Below are positions 18,321-26,688 of a DNA stretch of 64,000 nucleotides, piece by piece. Position 1 is the stretch's first letter, and each line of letters begins with the position of its first letter. Below the pieces are notes generated by a model. It did no database searches. It was not told the DNA's origin and saw only the letters and a program-made list of their open reading frames with translations. Source of the stretch: Bin5 sp965221145 (GTDB lineage: Bacteria; Chloroflexota; Anaerolineae; Caldilineales; Caldilineaceae); assembly GCA_965221145.1 (NCBI GenBank), contig OZ244877.1, positions 2,480,001 through 2,544,000 on the forward strand, in the 5' to 3' direction. A program made the position numbers and the translations under genes.

Positions 18321-19525
18321 GCCAACTCACCCTCCGAAAACAGTGTGAGTTGGCGGGGGTCGTGGACGAAAAGTTCCGCTGAGGTCAAGGCGTTCGCGCG
18401 CAGCAACTCACCCGCACCCATCAGGTGCTCGCCCAATGCCCTCCGCACCTCTGGCGAGACCCCACCAATCCGCGTTTTGCCTTTCTGCCAATTCACAGTT
18501 CGGAGGTGCCGGTCTTCGATCCACTTGGCATCAAGAATGTCCGGACTGTGCGTCGTCACCACGACCTGCATGAAACGCCTGGCGTGATGCAGCACGTCCA
18601 GGACTGATCCCAGCGCCCCTGGATGGATTGTGGCTTCCGGTTCTTCGATGACGAGGAGCGAGGGGCGAGGGCGTTGGTAGACTGCCGCCAGCAGCCCCAA
18701 CACGCGGAGCGTGCCATCGGACATATTGAAGGCTTCGAATTTCACCCGTTCTTTCAATCCCCAGTCCTGGGCGAACTCCAATGTCAGTTTTATGCCATGC
18801 TTCTTCGGTTGAACGTCAACGGTTCGAGGAACTATACTCTCGAGAAGTTCAAGGATACGTTTCCAGTCTTCTGGGGCTGCTCGTTCTATCTCGCGCAGCA
18901 CACTTGCCGCGTTGCTGCCATCGGGATGCAACCGTATCCCCTCGTCCGGATTCTGCGGATCTCGCAAGGCCGCAGGTTCGATTTGGCAGATTTGCATGTC
19001 CGACAAGAAGCGCAAAACGGACTGAAAGCGGGTATCACCACCGACAAGCGGGAGCGCCAGGGCGTTCGGCTCCATGACCGGCACAAGTGAACTCACGTTG
19101 CTGCGCCAACCAGCGGAAGTAGCCCTGCGATCGAACCAACTGCGCGATCCGTCAACTCTATCGACGATACATTGCTCTCGCACGACCTCAAAGCCATAGG
19201 TTTTCAGAGGGCTTAACTCAAAGGCATACCGTGCCTCGGTGGTATCGTCATCCAGATTCTGCATAAGGACCGCCAGACCCAGGTTTGACGGACGGCCGCG
19301 GGCGGAACTACGGTTGCCAACTGCGGAGAATCCCCCGCGGCGGGCAAGAACCGCTTGCAGCGGCGAGGCCATCGCCTCGGCTATAAATGCGAAAGCATCC
19401 GCGAAGTTGCTCTTGCCGGAGCCGTTCTGCCCAACGAGAAAAGTGGGGTTGTCGAATTCCACAACCTCCGCAGGCAGGCTGCGGAAACGTTTCAATGTAA
19501 GCTGGCGTAGAACGGGTTCAGACAT
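18317..19525 (-). CDS. AAA-type (OLD/SMC-like) ATPase
   Basis: 402 aa. Walker A GQNGSGKS at residues 32-39, a signature-like MSDGTLRVLGL, Walker B LLVIEEPEATIHPG and the H-loop VVTTHSPDIL give a complete ABC-type ATPase head. This is the AAA_15/AAA_21 group typical of OLD, PARIS and Abi-type systems. It is coupled to the DUF4276 gene and probably forms a two-component defence complex in which ATP state controls the Toprim partner (inference from related pairs). ATG after AGAGGTAACACC. Five bases separate it from the stop of the truncated HEPN gene. Confidence 0.85.
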   Translation of the reverse strand: MSEPVLRQLTLKRFRSLPAEVVEFDNPTFLVGQNGSGKSNFADAFAFIAEAMASPLQAVLARRGGFSAVGNRSSARGRPSNLGLAVLMQNLDDDTTEARYAFELSPLKTYGFEVVREQCIVDRVDGSRSWFDRRATSAGWRSNVSSLVPVMEPNALALPLVGGDTRFQSVLRFLSDMQICQIEPAALRDPQNPDEGIRLHPDGSNAASVLREIERAAPEDWKRILELLESIVPRTVDVQPKKHGIKLTLEFAQDWGLKERVKFEAFNMSDGTLRVLGLLAAVYQRPRPSLLVIEEPEATIHPGALGSVLDVLHHARRFMQVVVTTHSPDILDAKWIEDRHLRTVNWQKGKTRIGGVSPEVRRALGEHLMGAGELLRANALTSAELFVHDPRQLTLFSEGELA

Positions 19526-19529
19526 GGTG

Positions 19530-19670
19530 TTACCTCTGCTTGACGAGTGTCACAATAGGTCCGATTCGCGGGCCAGAAAGTTTGCGATTCTTGGCTAACT
19601 CTAAATTGCTTCTGGCGCGGTTCAACCACTCTCGTGGATCATTCGGCGGAAACCGCTCAATTGGCTTCAT
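19530..19670 (-). pseudogene. Truncated HEPN domain protein
   Basis: 46 codons. The first 30 residues, with PNDPREWLNRARSNLELAK, are the standard start of a HEPN protein of the MNT-HEPN toxin-antitoxin type. After NRK the sequence no longer matches and stops, so the part carrying the RxxxxH ribonuclease motif is missing. It overlaps the MNT gene by 14 bases, as in intact pairs. Truncation point lies about 50 bases before the ATPase gene, so arrival of the ATPase-DUF4276 cassette may have caused it. Confidence 0.7.
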
Positions 19671-19971
19671 ACAAGACCCGCCCTTCCTGCAAGGCTGGCT
19701 TTATGACCAACGCATGGCTGTCTTTGTACCTCTCCACGTCCCCCGGCGATACGACGACCGCGTCGACCGCGACGCGCACGCCATACAACCTCCCGTAAAT
19801 CCGGCCCATGCAATCGAGAGCGTCCACACCCTCCTTGATGATGAGCAGGTCGAGATCGCTGTGGCGGGTCATGTCGCCGCGGGCCGCGGAGCCGTAGAGG
19901 ATGATCTTCTCCGGCTCGGCCACTTCGACGATGCGCCGGATGACCTCGTCCAGCATTTCCTGGTGAACCAT
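19657..19971 (-). CDS. MNT-type nucleotidyltransferase (antitoxin of MNT-HEPN pair)
   Basis: 104 aa from ATG 19971, which has CAGGAGTGGAGA just upstream; the frame extends to 20109 without support. GSAARGDMTRHSDLDLL (residues 27-43) is the minimal nucleotidyltransferase signature GSxxRG...DxD. In MNT-HEPN systems this protein blocks the HEPN RNase by adding nucleotides to it. Here its partner is truncated, so it is an orphan unless it acts on another HEPN protein. First gene of the minus-strand run MNT, HEPN remnant, ATPase, DUF4276. Confidence 0.82.
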   Translation of the reverse strand: MVHQEMLDEVIRRIVEVAEPEKIILYGSAARGDMTRHSDLDLLIIKEGVDALDCMGRIYGRLYGVRVAVDAVVVSPGDVERYKDSHALVIKPALQEGRVLYEAN

Positions 19972-20144
19972 TCTCCACTCCTGATCGGCGTACACCTTGC
20001 CGTGAAGATAGGATGACCGTTTCAGTCCGGTCAGAAGAAAACCGCTCTCTTCTCTCCATTCCAAGGACTGCCTCCACGAAATCTTACTCGCCCCTACAGG
20101 CTGCGTCAAGTCTCGCCGCCTGACCCCCGGCTCTTTTTCCGCGA

Positions 20145-20173
20145 TTGATTACGAGAGTTCCCTATGTTATAGT
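20145..20173 (+). promoter_or_regulatory. Candidate promoter for the first CUT1 importer operon
   Basis: TTGATT (20145-20150), 17-base spacer, TATAGT (20168-20173), about 90 bases before the binding-protein start. A second TATAAT (20202-20207) lies nearer the gene without a clear -35 box. Confidence 0.55.
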
Positions 20174-20265
20174 AGCCGCGCGCGGTGTAAAGAATTTCAG
20201 ATATAATTGACACGGCACAGCGGAAACTTCCTGTCCATCTTTCACTTTCAAGGAGGAAGCAGTGT

Positions 20266-21558
20266 ATGAAACGCTTTAGCCTGGTACTATTGATCATTCT
20301 GTCATTGGCGCTGGCCGCCTGCCAACCGGTGGCCACTGAGTCGGCGGACGAGATGCCGATGGAGGCCGAAGGGCCGAGCGGAACGGTAGAGGTCTTCTCC
20401 TGGTGGAGCGGCGGCGGCGAGTTGGCCGGCCTCAACGCCATCATCGAAGTCTTCAACGAACGCTACCCTGATGTTGAGTTCGACAATGCCGCCATCGGCG
20501 GGGGCGACGGCGTCAACATGAAGACCGTGCTTGAGACGCGCATGCTGGGCGGCGAGCCGCCGGACTCGTTCCAGATTTGGGCCGGCGTCGGTGTCGTCGA
20601 GGACCACGTAGTCCCCGGCAGAATGGAAGGGCTGGACTTCCTCTATTCGGAAGAAGGGCTTTACGACGTGTTCCCGCAGTCGGCGATCGACAACGTATCC
20701 TTCGAGGGCACGCCCTATGTCGTGCCGGTCAACATCCACCGCCAGAACGTCATGTGGTATCGCGTCGACAAGTTTGAGGCCGCTGGCATCACCGAACCGC
20801 CCGCGACCTGGGACGAGTTCTTTGTAGCGGCGGAAAAACTGAAGGAGGCCGGCATCCCCGCGGTCGGAGCCGCTTCACATTCGGCTTTAGCCTTCCATAC
20901 CTATAACTATTTCCTCAATAGTGTCATGGATGGCGAAACCTACCTCGGCCTGTTCGACGGCTCAACCGGCTGGGATATTCCACAAGTAGCCGAAGCCCTG
21001 GAAATCTACAAGCGGGTATTGGAGTACGCGTCAGACGACTGGCTTGAGGTCGGCTGGGGCGACCAGGTAGAGCGTTTCGCCGCCGACTACGACGAAACTC
21101 CGGCCATCATTCTGATGGGTGACTGGTTCTGGGGCTTCATCAAATCGGAAGGGGTCGAGGATATTGTCGGATGGGCCGACATCCCCAACCATCAGGGCAA
21201 ATACGTCTGGGTGGCCGACTCCTTCGGTCTGCCCAAGAACGCGCCCAATCGCGAGAACGCCATCGCCTGGCTGAAGGTTGTTGCCTCGCGCGAAGGCCAG
21301 GACGCTTTCAACCCGCTCAAAGGCTCGATTCCGGTGCGCACCGACGGCGACGTGAGCCTGTATGACGAATACTTGCAGGAGTCGATGGAGGCTTGGCGCA
21401 CGCAGGAACTGCTGCCGTTCATCGGCGGCCTGGCGCGGCAGAGCTTTGTGACCGACCTGGGCAACATCGTGAACAACTACCTGACCGGGCACGGCGACGT
21501 TGTCCGCGCGCAGGAGGAACTGATTCAGGCCGCCAAAGATTCCGGCATCGGCGAGTAG
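20266..21558 (+). CDS. CUT1 sugar ABC transporter binding lipoprotein, copy 1
   Basis: 430 aa family 1 solute-binding protein. Sec-type lipoprotein leader with LAAC lipobox at about residues 16-19, then an acidic linker and the mature start VEVFSWWSGGGE. VDKFEAAGITEPPATWDEF and a late NPLKGSIPVRTD are typical of glucose/oligosaccharide-binding proteins of the MalE type. AAGGAGGAAGCAGTGT precedes the ATG. It is highly similar to the copy at 23.5 kb. Operon with two permeases; no ATPase gene is encoded here. Substrate unknown. Confidence 0.9.
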   Translation: MKRFSLVLLIILSLALAACQPVATESADEMPMEAEGPSGTVEVFSWWSGGGELAGLNAIIEVFNERYPDVEFDNAAIGGGDGVNMKTVLETRMLGGEPPDSFQIWAGVGVVEDHVVPGRMEGLDFLYSEEGLYDVFPQSAIDNVSFEGTPYVVPVNIHRQNVMWYRVDKFEAAGITEPPATWDEFFVAAEKLKEAGIPAVGAASHSALAFHTYNYFLNSVMDGETYLGLFDGSTGWDIPQVAEALEIYKRVLEYASDDWLEVGWGDQVERFAADYDETPAIILMGDWFWGFIKSEGVEDIVGWADIPNHQGKYVWVADSFGLPKNAPNRENAIAWLKVVASREGQDAFNPLKGSIPVRTDGDVSLYDEYLQESMEAWRTQELLPFIGGLARQSFVTDLGNIVNNYLTGHGDVVRAQEELIQAAKDSGIGE

Positions 21559-21571
21559 TAGCGAAACCTGT

Positions 21572-21627
21572 GGGTAGCGGATAGGGGACAGCCGACACAT
21601 TGTCCCCTGTCCGCGCTTGGCTACCCA
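21572..21627 (+). promoter_or_regulatory. Long stem-loop between binding-protein and permease genes
   Basis: GCGGATAGGGGACA (21577-21590) pairs with TGTCCCCTGTCCGC (21601-21614), one G-U, 10-base loop. An outer GGGTAGC (21572-21578) can pair with GCTACCC (21620-21626). No T-tract. Probably lowers expression of the permeases relative to the binding protein, as in malE-malF type operons. Confidence 0.7.
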
Positions 21628-21650
21628 TCTCCACGGCCCTGAATCGGACC

Positions 21651-22574
21651 ATGTATACCGAACTTCCCGCACGGATTAAGTCGCTTCCGGCCTGGCTGTC
21701 AAGTTGGATTCGGGACGACCGCAAAATTGCGATCCTGGTGTTATCCCCTTCGATCATCGCTGTGGCCGTGTTCGTCTACATTTTTATGGGCTGGACACTG
21801 TACATTTCGGTCTCGAACTGGAGCCGTCCGGCGCTCGACCTCTCCTTTGCCGGATTCAAAAATTGGCAACGCCTGATTGCCGACCCCCGCTTCCACATCG
21901 ATCTGCGCAATTTAGTCCTCTTTGCCGTCGGCTACATGTCCCAGTGCATCGTGGTCGGCTTCTTGCTGGCGGCGCTGCTCAACGAACGGATCAGGGGCGA
22001 GGTCTTCTTCCGCACGGTCTTTCTGATGCCCTTTGCCGTCTCGGCGGTTGTCAGCGGGACGGCCTGGCGCTGGCTTCAGGTGCCTTCAGCAGGCATCAAT
22101 CTGCTGATCGCCAATCTGGGATTCGAAAACTTTCGGCCCCTGTGGTACATGCACCCAAAACTGGGTATGTTGGCGATCACGATCATGGGCGCGTGGCAGT
22201 TTTCCGGCTTCGTCATGGCGCTCTACCTGGCGGGTCTGCGCGCCATTCCCGATGAGTTGCGCGAGTCCGCAGTCATTGACGGCGCGGGCACGATTGCCCT
22301 CTACCGCCACGTATTCATCCCCATGCTGCGGCCCGTAACATTCACCGTGATCGTGCTCACGGGCGCAGGCTCGATCGGCAATTTTGAGTTACCCAGCATC
22401 ATCGGCACTGGACCCGGCTTTGCGACCGATTCGCTCGGCTTCTACATGTTCGAGCAGACCTTTCGCTCCAGCCGCTACGGGTTGGGCGCGGCCGTCGCCA
22501 CTTTCATGCTGTTCCTGTCCATACCGATTGTTCTGCCCTATCTGATCAGCGTCCTGCGTGAGGAGAAAGAATGA
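21651..22574 (+). CDS. CUT1 ABC transporter permease (MalF-like), copy 1
   Basis: 307 aa from ATG 21651; the frame opens earlier at 21600 inside the stem-loop, which is unlikely to be coding. About six membrane segments, first IAILVLSPSIIAVAVFVYIF. The EAA loop is DELRESAVIDGAGTIALYRHVFIP. Forms the heterodimeric channel with the next gene, whose ATG overlaps this stop by four bases. Confidence 0.9.
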   Translation: MYTELPARIKSLPAWLSSWIRDDRKIAILVLSPSIIAVAVFVYIFMGWTLYISVSNWSRPALDLSFAGFKNWQRLIADPRFHIDLRNLVLFAVGYMSQCIVVGFLLAALLNERIRGEVFFRTVFLMPFAVSAVVSGTAWRWLQVPSAGINLLIANLGFENFRPLWYMHPKLGMLAITIMGAWQFSGFVMALYLAGLRAIPDELRESAVIDGAGTIALYRHVFIPMLRPVTFTVIVLTGAGSIGNFELPSIIGTGPGFATDSLGFYMFEQTFRSSRYGLGAAVATFMLFLSIPIVLPYLISVLREEKE

Positions 22575-23398
22575 GTTGGCAGCGTCTATTGGCCGGCAGC
22601 AGCAAGTATGCGGTCCTGATCGCATTTGCCTCCTTTTACCTAGTGCCCTTTTACGTCATGATCCTGACCGGATTAAAGCCGCTCGAGGACATCAGTTCAT
22701 TCGAGATCTGGAACATGCCCAAGAGCCTCGACTGGGGCAGCTTTCGCGAGGCGTGGAGCCAGATGGAGTCCAACTTCTGGAATAGTGTACGCATCACGAT
22801 TCCGGGCGCGATCGTGTCGACGTTTCTGGGATCGATCAACGGCTACATCTTCGCCAAGTGGGGCTTTCGCGGCTCGAATGCAATCCTCTTTCTGTTCGTC
22901 TTCGGCATGTTTCTGCCCGGTCAGGGAATCCTCATACCGCTTGTGTGGGTCTTACAGTTCTTTGGCCTCTATGGCAAGGTAAACGGCCTGATCGCTGCGT
23001 ATTGCATATATGGCATTCCGATTACGTCGCTCCTGTTTTACAGGTTTTTCGCCAGCGTCCCTGATGAACTGGTAGACGCCTCCAAGATCGACGGCTGCGG
23101 CTTCTTCGGCATCTATCGCCGGATCCTCTTGCCGCTTTCCGGGCCGACCTTCGCGGTGGTGGGCGTGTGGCAATGCACAAGGATTTGGAACGAGTATCTG
23201 ATGGCGTTGGTCGTGCTGGGCAACCCGGCGCGGGCGCCCGTCACCGTTGCCATCAAGAACTTTTCCAGTATGGGGGTCATCCCGTGGAATTTGCAGATGG
23301 CCGCCGCCTTGATCGCCTGCGTGCCCACAATTGCGGTCTATCTGCTCCTCGGCAGGCTGTTCATGCGCGGTCTGCTGGAAGGCTCGCTGAGCGGTTGA
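22571..23398 (+). CDS. CUT1 ABC transporter permease (MalG-like), copy 1
   Basis: 275 aa, about six membrane segments. The EAA loop is DELVDASKIDGCGFFGIYRRILLP, and the protein ends LFMRGLLEGSLSG. ATGA overlap with the preceding permease. Close paralogue of the gene at 25758. Confidence 0.92.
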   Translation: MSWQRLLAGSSKYAVLIAFASFYLVPFYVMILTGLKPLEDISSFEIWNMPKSLDWGSFREAWSQMESNFWNSVRITIPGAIVSTFLGSINGYIFAKWGFRGSNAILFLFVFGMFLPGQGILIPLVWVLQFFGLYGKVNGLIAAYCIYGIPITSLLFYRFFASVPDELVDASKIDGCGFFGIYRRILLPLSGPTFAVVGVWQCTRIWNEYLMALVVLGNPARAPVTVAIKNFSSMGVIPWNLQMAAALIACVPTIAVYLLLGRLFMRGLLEGSLSG

Positions 23399-23471
23399 AA
23401 CTGTTTCATAATCAAGGAGGTGATGCGACTGAATTGATCGCCAGTCAGTGTGTTCGATAGTGTCATGCTCG

Positions 23472-23500
23472 TTGACAAAAGTGTCTGGCTCGTCAGTTAG
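23472..23500 (+). promoter_or_regulatory. Candidate promoter for the second CUT1 importer operon
   Basis: A perfect TTGACA (23472-23477) with a poor -10 match 17 bases on. It lies about 50 bases upstream of the second binding-protein gene. Just upstream, 23414-23425 is AAGGAGGTGATG, a full-length anti-16S complement with a four-codon frame (ATG to TGA at 23437). Confidence 0.35.
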
Positions 23501-23525
23501 TCATTCTTTCGAGGAGGAACGAAAA

Positions 23526-24821
23526 ATGAAACGCATGAGTTTGTTGCACTTGGGTCTATTGGTCATGCTGGCGCTGACGTTGGTTGCTTGTCAGCCTGTG
23601 GCCACAGAGATGGCAGCTGAGATGCCGGCTGAAGCCGAAGGGTCAACCGGCGAAGTGGAGATTTTCTCCTGGTGGAGCAGCGGCGGTGAGTTGGCTGGCC
23701 TGTTCGCTCTGATCGATGTCTACAATGCGGAGAATCCGGACGTAGAGGTCGTGAACGCTGCCATAGGCGGCGGCGACGGCGTCAACATGAAGGTCGTTCT
23801 TGAGACGAGGATGTTGGGCGGTGAGCCGCCGGACGCATTCCAAGTCTGGGCAGGCGCGGGGATCATCGAGGATCACGTGATTCCCGGCCGGATGGAGCCC
23901 ATCGACTCCCTGTATGAAGAGATGGGGCTTTATGACCTCTTCCCACAATCAGTGATCGACAGGGTCTCATACGACGGCAAGCCTTACGTTGTTCCGGTGA
24001 ACATTCACCACGGCAACGTCATGTGGTATCGCCCGGACCGGCTGGCTGAAGTGGGTGTCGAAGAACCGCCGGTGACTTGGGACGAGTTCTTCGATGTGGC
24101 GGAGAAGCTCAAAGCGGCCGGCATTCCGGCGATCGGGTTCTACCAGGGTTCTGGGCCGGCTCACCATTGGCTTGGACATTTCCTGGTTAGTGTATTTGAT
24201 GGTGAATCCTACCTGGGCCTGTTTGATGGCTCTACTGGCTGGGATGATCCGCGCGTCACCGAAGCATTGGAGCATTTCAACAGGACAATGGATTATACCT
24301 TTGACGACTACCTGGCTGTCGAGAGATCCGTCCTCAATGACCGATTTGTGGGCGACTTCGACGATACACCGGCAATGTTTTTCATGGGCGACTGGTTCTA
24401 CGGTGACATGAAAGCAAAGGAATTTGAGGGATTTCGCTGGGCTTCAATACCCGGTCACCAAGGCAAGTATGTTTGGATTGCCGACTCTTTCGGTCTGCCG
24501 AAAGGAGCGCCCAACCGTGACAACGCCATCGCTTGGTTGCGTGTTTTGGCTTCGCGAGAGGGCCAGGATGCCTTCAATCCCAACAAAGGCTCGATTCCGG
24601 TGCGCTCCGACCCCGATGTGAGCCTGTACGACGAATACCTACAGTCTTCGATGGAAGAGTGGCAGACCCTCGAGCTCATTCCATTCGTTGGCGCAATGGC
24701 AAAGCTGAGTTTTGTGACCGATTTTGGGAACATCGGTTTGGATTTCATGAACCATCGAGATGTTGCCCGCGCACAGGCGGCGCTCGTACAGGCTGCCGAG
24801 GATGCTGGTTTTGGGGAATAG
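23526..24821 (+). CDS. CUT1 sugar ABC transporter binding lipoprotein, copy 2
   Basis: 431 aa from ATG 23526, which follows GAGGAGGAACGAAAA; the upstream extension to 23448 is not supported. Leader with LVAC lipobox, then the same QPVATE start, VEIFSWWSSGGE and GSIPVRSDPDVSLYDEYLQ as copy 1. The ligand-contact region differs (GFYQGSGPAHHWLGHFL versus GAASHSALAFHTYNYFL), so the two probably recognise different sugars (inference). Confidence 0.9.
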   Translation: MKRMSLLHLGLLVMLALTLVACQPVATEMAAEMPAEAEGSTGEVEIFSWWSSGGELAGLFALIDVYNAENPDVEVVNAAIGGGDGVNMKVVLETRMLGGEPPDAFQVWAGAGIIEDHVIPGRMEPIDSLYEEMGLYDLFPQSVIDRVSYDGKPYVVPVNIHHGNVMWYRPDRLAEVGVEEPPVTWDEFFDVAEKLKAAGIPAIGFYQGSGPAHHWLGHFLVSVFDGESYLGLFDGSTGWDDPRVTEALEHFNRTMDYTFDDYLAVERSVLNDRFVGDFDDTPAMFFMGDWFYGDMKAKEFEGFRWASIPGHQGKYVWIADSFGLPKGAPNRDNAIAWLRVLASREGQDAFNPNKGSIPVRSDPDVSLYDEYLQSSMEEWQTLELIPFVGAMAKLSFVTDFGNIGLDFMNHRDVARAQAALVQAAEDAGFGE

Positions 24822-24836
24822 CTCGGACGGAATACA

Positions 24837-24865
24837 GGGGGGGCGCGGCTTGGCCGCCTCCCCCA
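24837..24865 (+). promoter_or_regulatory. GC-rich stem-loop between binding-protein and permease genes, copy 2
   Basis: A run of seven G followed by CGCGGC can pair with GGCCGCCTCCCCC across a two-base loop. It occupies the same operon position as the hairpin of copy 1 although the sequences differ. It also overlaps the possible TTG start of the permease. Confidence 0.55.
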
Positions 24866-25761
24866 ATACAATACTGCGAAATGCTCCTACTTGGTTCCGG
24901 GGCGACAGGTTGCTTGCCATCCTGGTGGTGAGTCCATCCATAATCCTGGTAGCGGTTTTTATCTATGGCTTTATAGGCTGGACCTTCTATATTTCAACAG
25001 TTGACTGGAATAGCCCGGTAGTAGACTATACCTTCGTTGGCCTGAAAAACTGGCGACGCCTGTTTAGCGACCATCGCTTCCTCACCGACCTGCGCAACAT
25101 GCTCTTTTTTGCGGTTGGGTATATGGCCCAATGTATAATTGTCGGCTTCTTCATCGCGGCACTATTGGACCAGAAGATAAAGAGCGAGGCCCTCTTCCGC
25201 ACCATCATCTTTATTCCTTTTGCTGTCTCTGAAGTCGTCACCGGTGTCGCCTGGCGCTGGCTCATGCAACCGGCTTCAGGCATCAATCTTCTGATGGCCA
25301 AGATCGGCTTCGAGGAATACCAGCCCCTTTGGTACGCGCACCCCCGGCATGGCATTTGGGCAGTGTCGATTATCGCCGCCTGGCAGTTTACCGGCTATAT
25401 CATGGCTCTCTATTTGGCTGGTCTGCGCGGCATTCCTGACGAGCTTCGCGAGGCAGCCATCATTGACGGCGCCGGCGCCCTTGCGCTCCACCGGCACGTG
25501 CTCATTCCGCTGCTCTGGCCTGTGACGTTCACGGCCATTCTGCTAACCGGCATGAGGTCGATCAAGCTCTTCGATCTTGTCGCCACCATAGGGGTCGGCC
25601 CTGGCTTTGCCACAGACTCGGTGGCCAATTTCATGTTTGAGTCAACTTTCCGGGCCAACCGCTGGGCGCTTGGCTCGGCCGTCGGCACTTTCATGATCAT
25701 TTTGTCGGCGTTCCTGCTCATACCCTATCTGCTAAGCGTCCGAGGGGAGGAGGAACGATGA
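24850..25761 (+). CDS. CUT1 ABC transporter permease (MalF-like), copy 2
   Basis: About 303 aa. Six membrane segments (LAILVVSPSIILVAVFIYGF first); the EAA loop is DELREAAIIDGAGALALHRHVLIP. The start is unclear. TTG 24850 has AGGGGGGG six bases before it and gives an N-terminus like copy 1; ATG 24802 would overlap the binding-protein gene by 20 bases with poor ribosome-site spacing. It overlaps the following permease by four bases. Confidence 0.85.
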   Translation: MAASPNTILRNAPTWFRGDRLLAILVVSPSIILVAVFIYGFIGWTFYISTVDWNSPVVDYTFVGLKNWRRLFSDHRFLTDLRNMLFFAVGYMAQCIIVGFFIAALLDQKIKSEALFRTIIFIPFAVSEVVTGVAWRWLMQPASGINLLMAKIGFEEYQPLWYAHPRHGIWAVSIIAAWQFTGYIMALYLAGLRGIPDELREAAIIDGAGALALHRHVLIPLLWPVTFTAILLTGMRSIKLFDLVATIGVGPGFATDSVANFMFESTFRANRWALGSAVGTFMIILSAFLLIPYLLSVRGEEER

Positions 25762-26585
25762 TATTGCAGCGCCTATGGGCTAGGGGCGCGATCTATCTGG
25801 TATTGATTGCCTTTGCCGCGTTCTATTTGATGCCCTTCTACGTTATGTTCATCACCGGACTCAAGCCCTACAAGGACGTCAATGTTATCCGCATGTGGGA
25901 TTTGCCTGAGAATTTCTACATGGGCAGCTTTGTCGAAGCCTGGCATACGGTAGCGCCCAACATTCGAAATAGCGTGATGGTCACGGTCCCGGCTGCCATA
26001 ATATCGTCATTCATCGGGTCCATAAACGGCTATGTATTCGCAAAGTGGCGTTTTCGCGGGTCGGATACGCTCTTTGTCCTGTTTGTGGTGGGCCTGTTCT
26101 TGCCCTTCCAGGGTATCCTGATCCCGCTCGTTCGCGTCCTGGTGTTCGTTGGGCTATACGCCAAGGTCATTGGTCTGATCATGGTCCACTGCATCTTTGG
26201 CATTCCAATTACGACGCTCCTGTTCCGCAGCTACTACGTCGGAATTCCCAATGAACTGGTGGACGCTGCTAAGATCGATGGCTGTGGCTTCCTTGCCATC
26301 TACCGCCTGATTCTACTGCCGATTTCCATGCCGGCCTTCGCTGTTGTGCTGCTGTGGCAGTTTACCATGATCTGGAACGATTATCTGATTGGGCTGGTGG
26401 TACTCAGCAATCCGGTCTTGGCTCCAGTCAACGTTGCCATCAGAAACATTGCCAGCATGTACAGCATTCCGTGGAACTTACAGATGGCGGCGGCGTTGAT
26501 CGCTTCAGTGCCTACCATCCTTGTTTATTTGCTACTAGGCCGCTTGTTCATGCGCGGTCTGCTGGCAGGTTCACTGAAAGGCTGA
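25758..26585 (+). CDS. CUT1 ABC transporter permease (MalG-like), copy 2
   Basis: 275 aa, same length as its copy 1 paralogue. The EAA loop is NELVDAAKIDGCGFLAIYRLILLP; the C-terminus is LFMRGLLAGSLKG. Completes the second binding protein-permease-permease cassette. No ATPase gene follows; the next gene is an unrelated deacetylase. Confidence 0.92.
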   Translation: MILQRLWARGAIYLVLIAFAAFYLMPFYVMFITGLKPYKDVNVIRMWDLPENFYMGSFVEAWHTVAPNIRNSVMVTVPAAIISSFIGSINGYVFAKWRFRGSDTLFVLFVVGLFLPFQGILIPLVRVLVFVGLYAKVIGLIMVHCIFGIPITTLLFRSYYVGIPNELVDAAKIDGCGFLAIYRLILLPISMPAFAVVLLWQFTMIWNDYLIGLVVLSNPVLAPVNVAIRNIASMYSIPWNLQMAAALIASVPTILVYLLLGRLFMRGLLAGSLKG

Positions 26586-26688
26586 GTGCAGGTAGAATAC
26601 AGGAGGCAGGCTTGCATCCAGCGTCAATCAGTCTGCGTATACATTTTCGGGCTTCTTGATTCATCGCATTGCACAGAGGGGTGAACAG

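Noticed and set aside
17691..19525. Classical PARIS system
   Set aside because: The ATPase fits, but the partner matches DUF4276 rather than the DUF4435-type AriB, so the name was not used.
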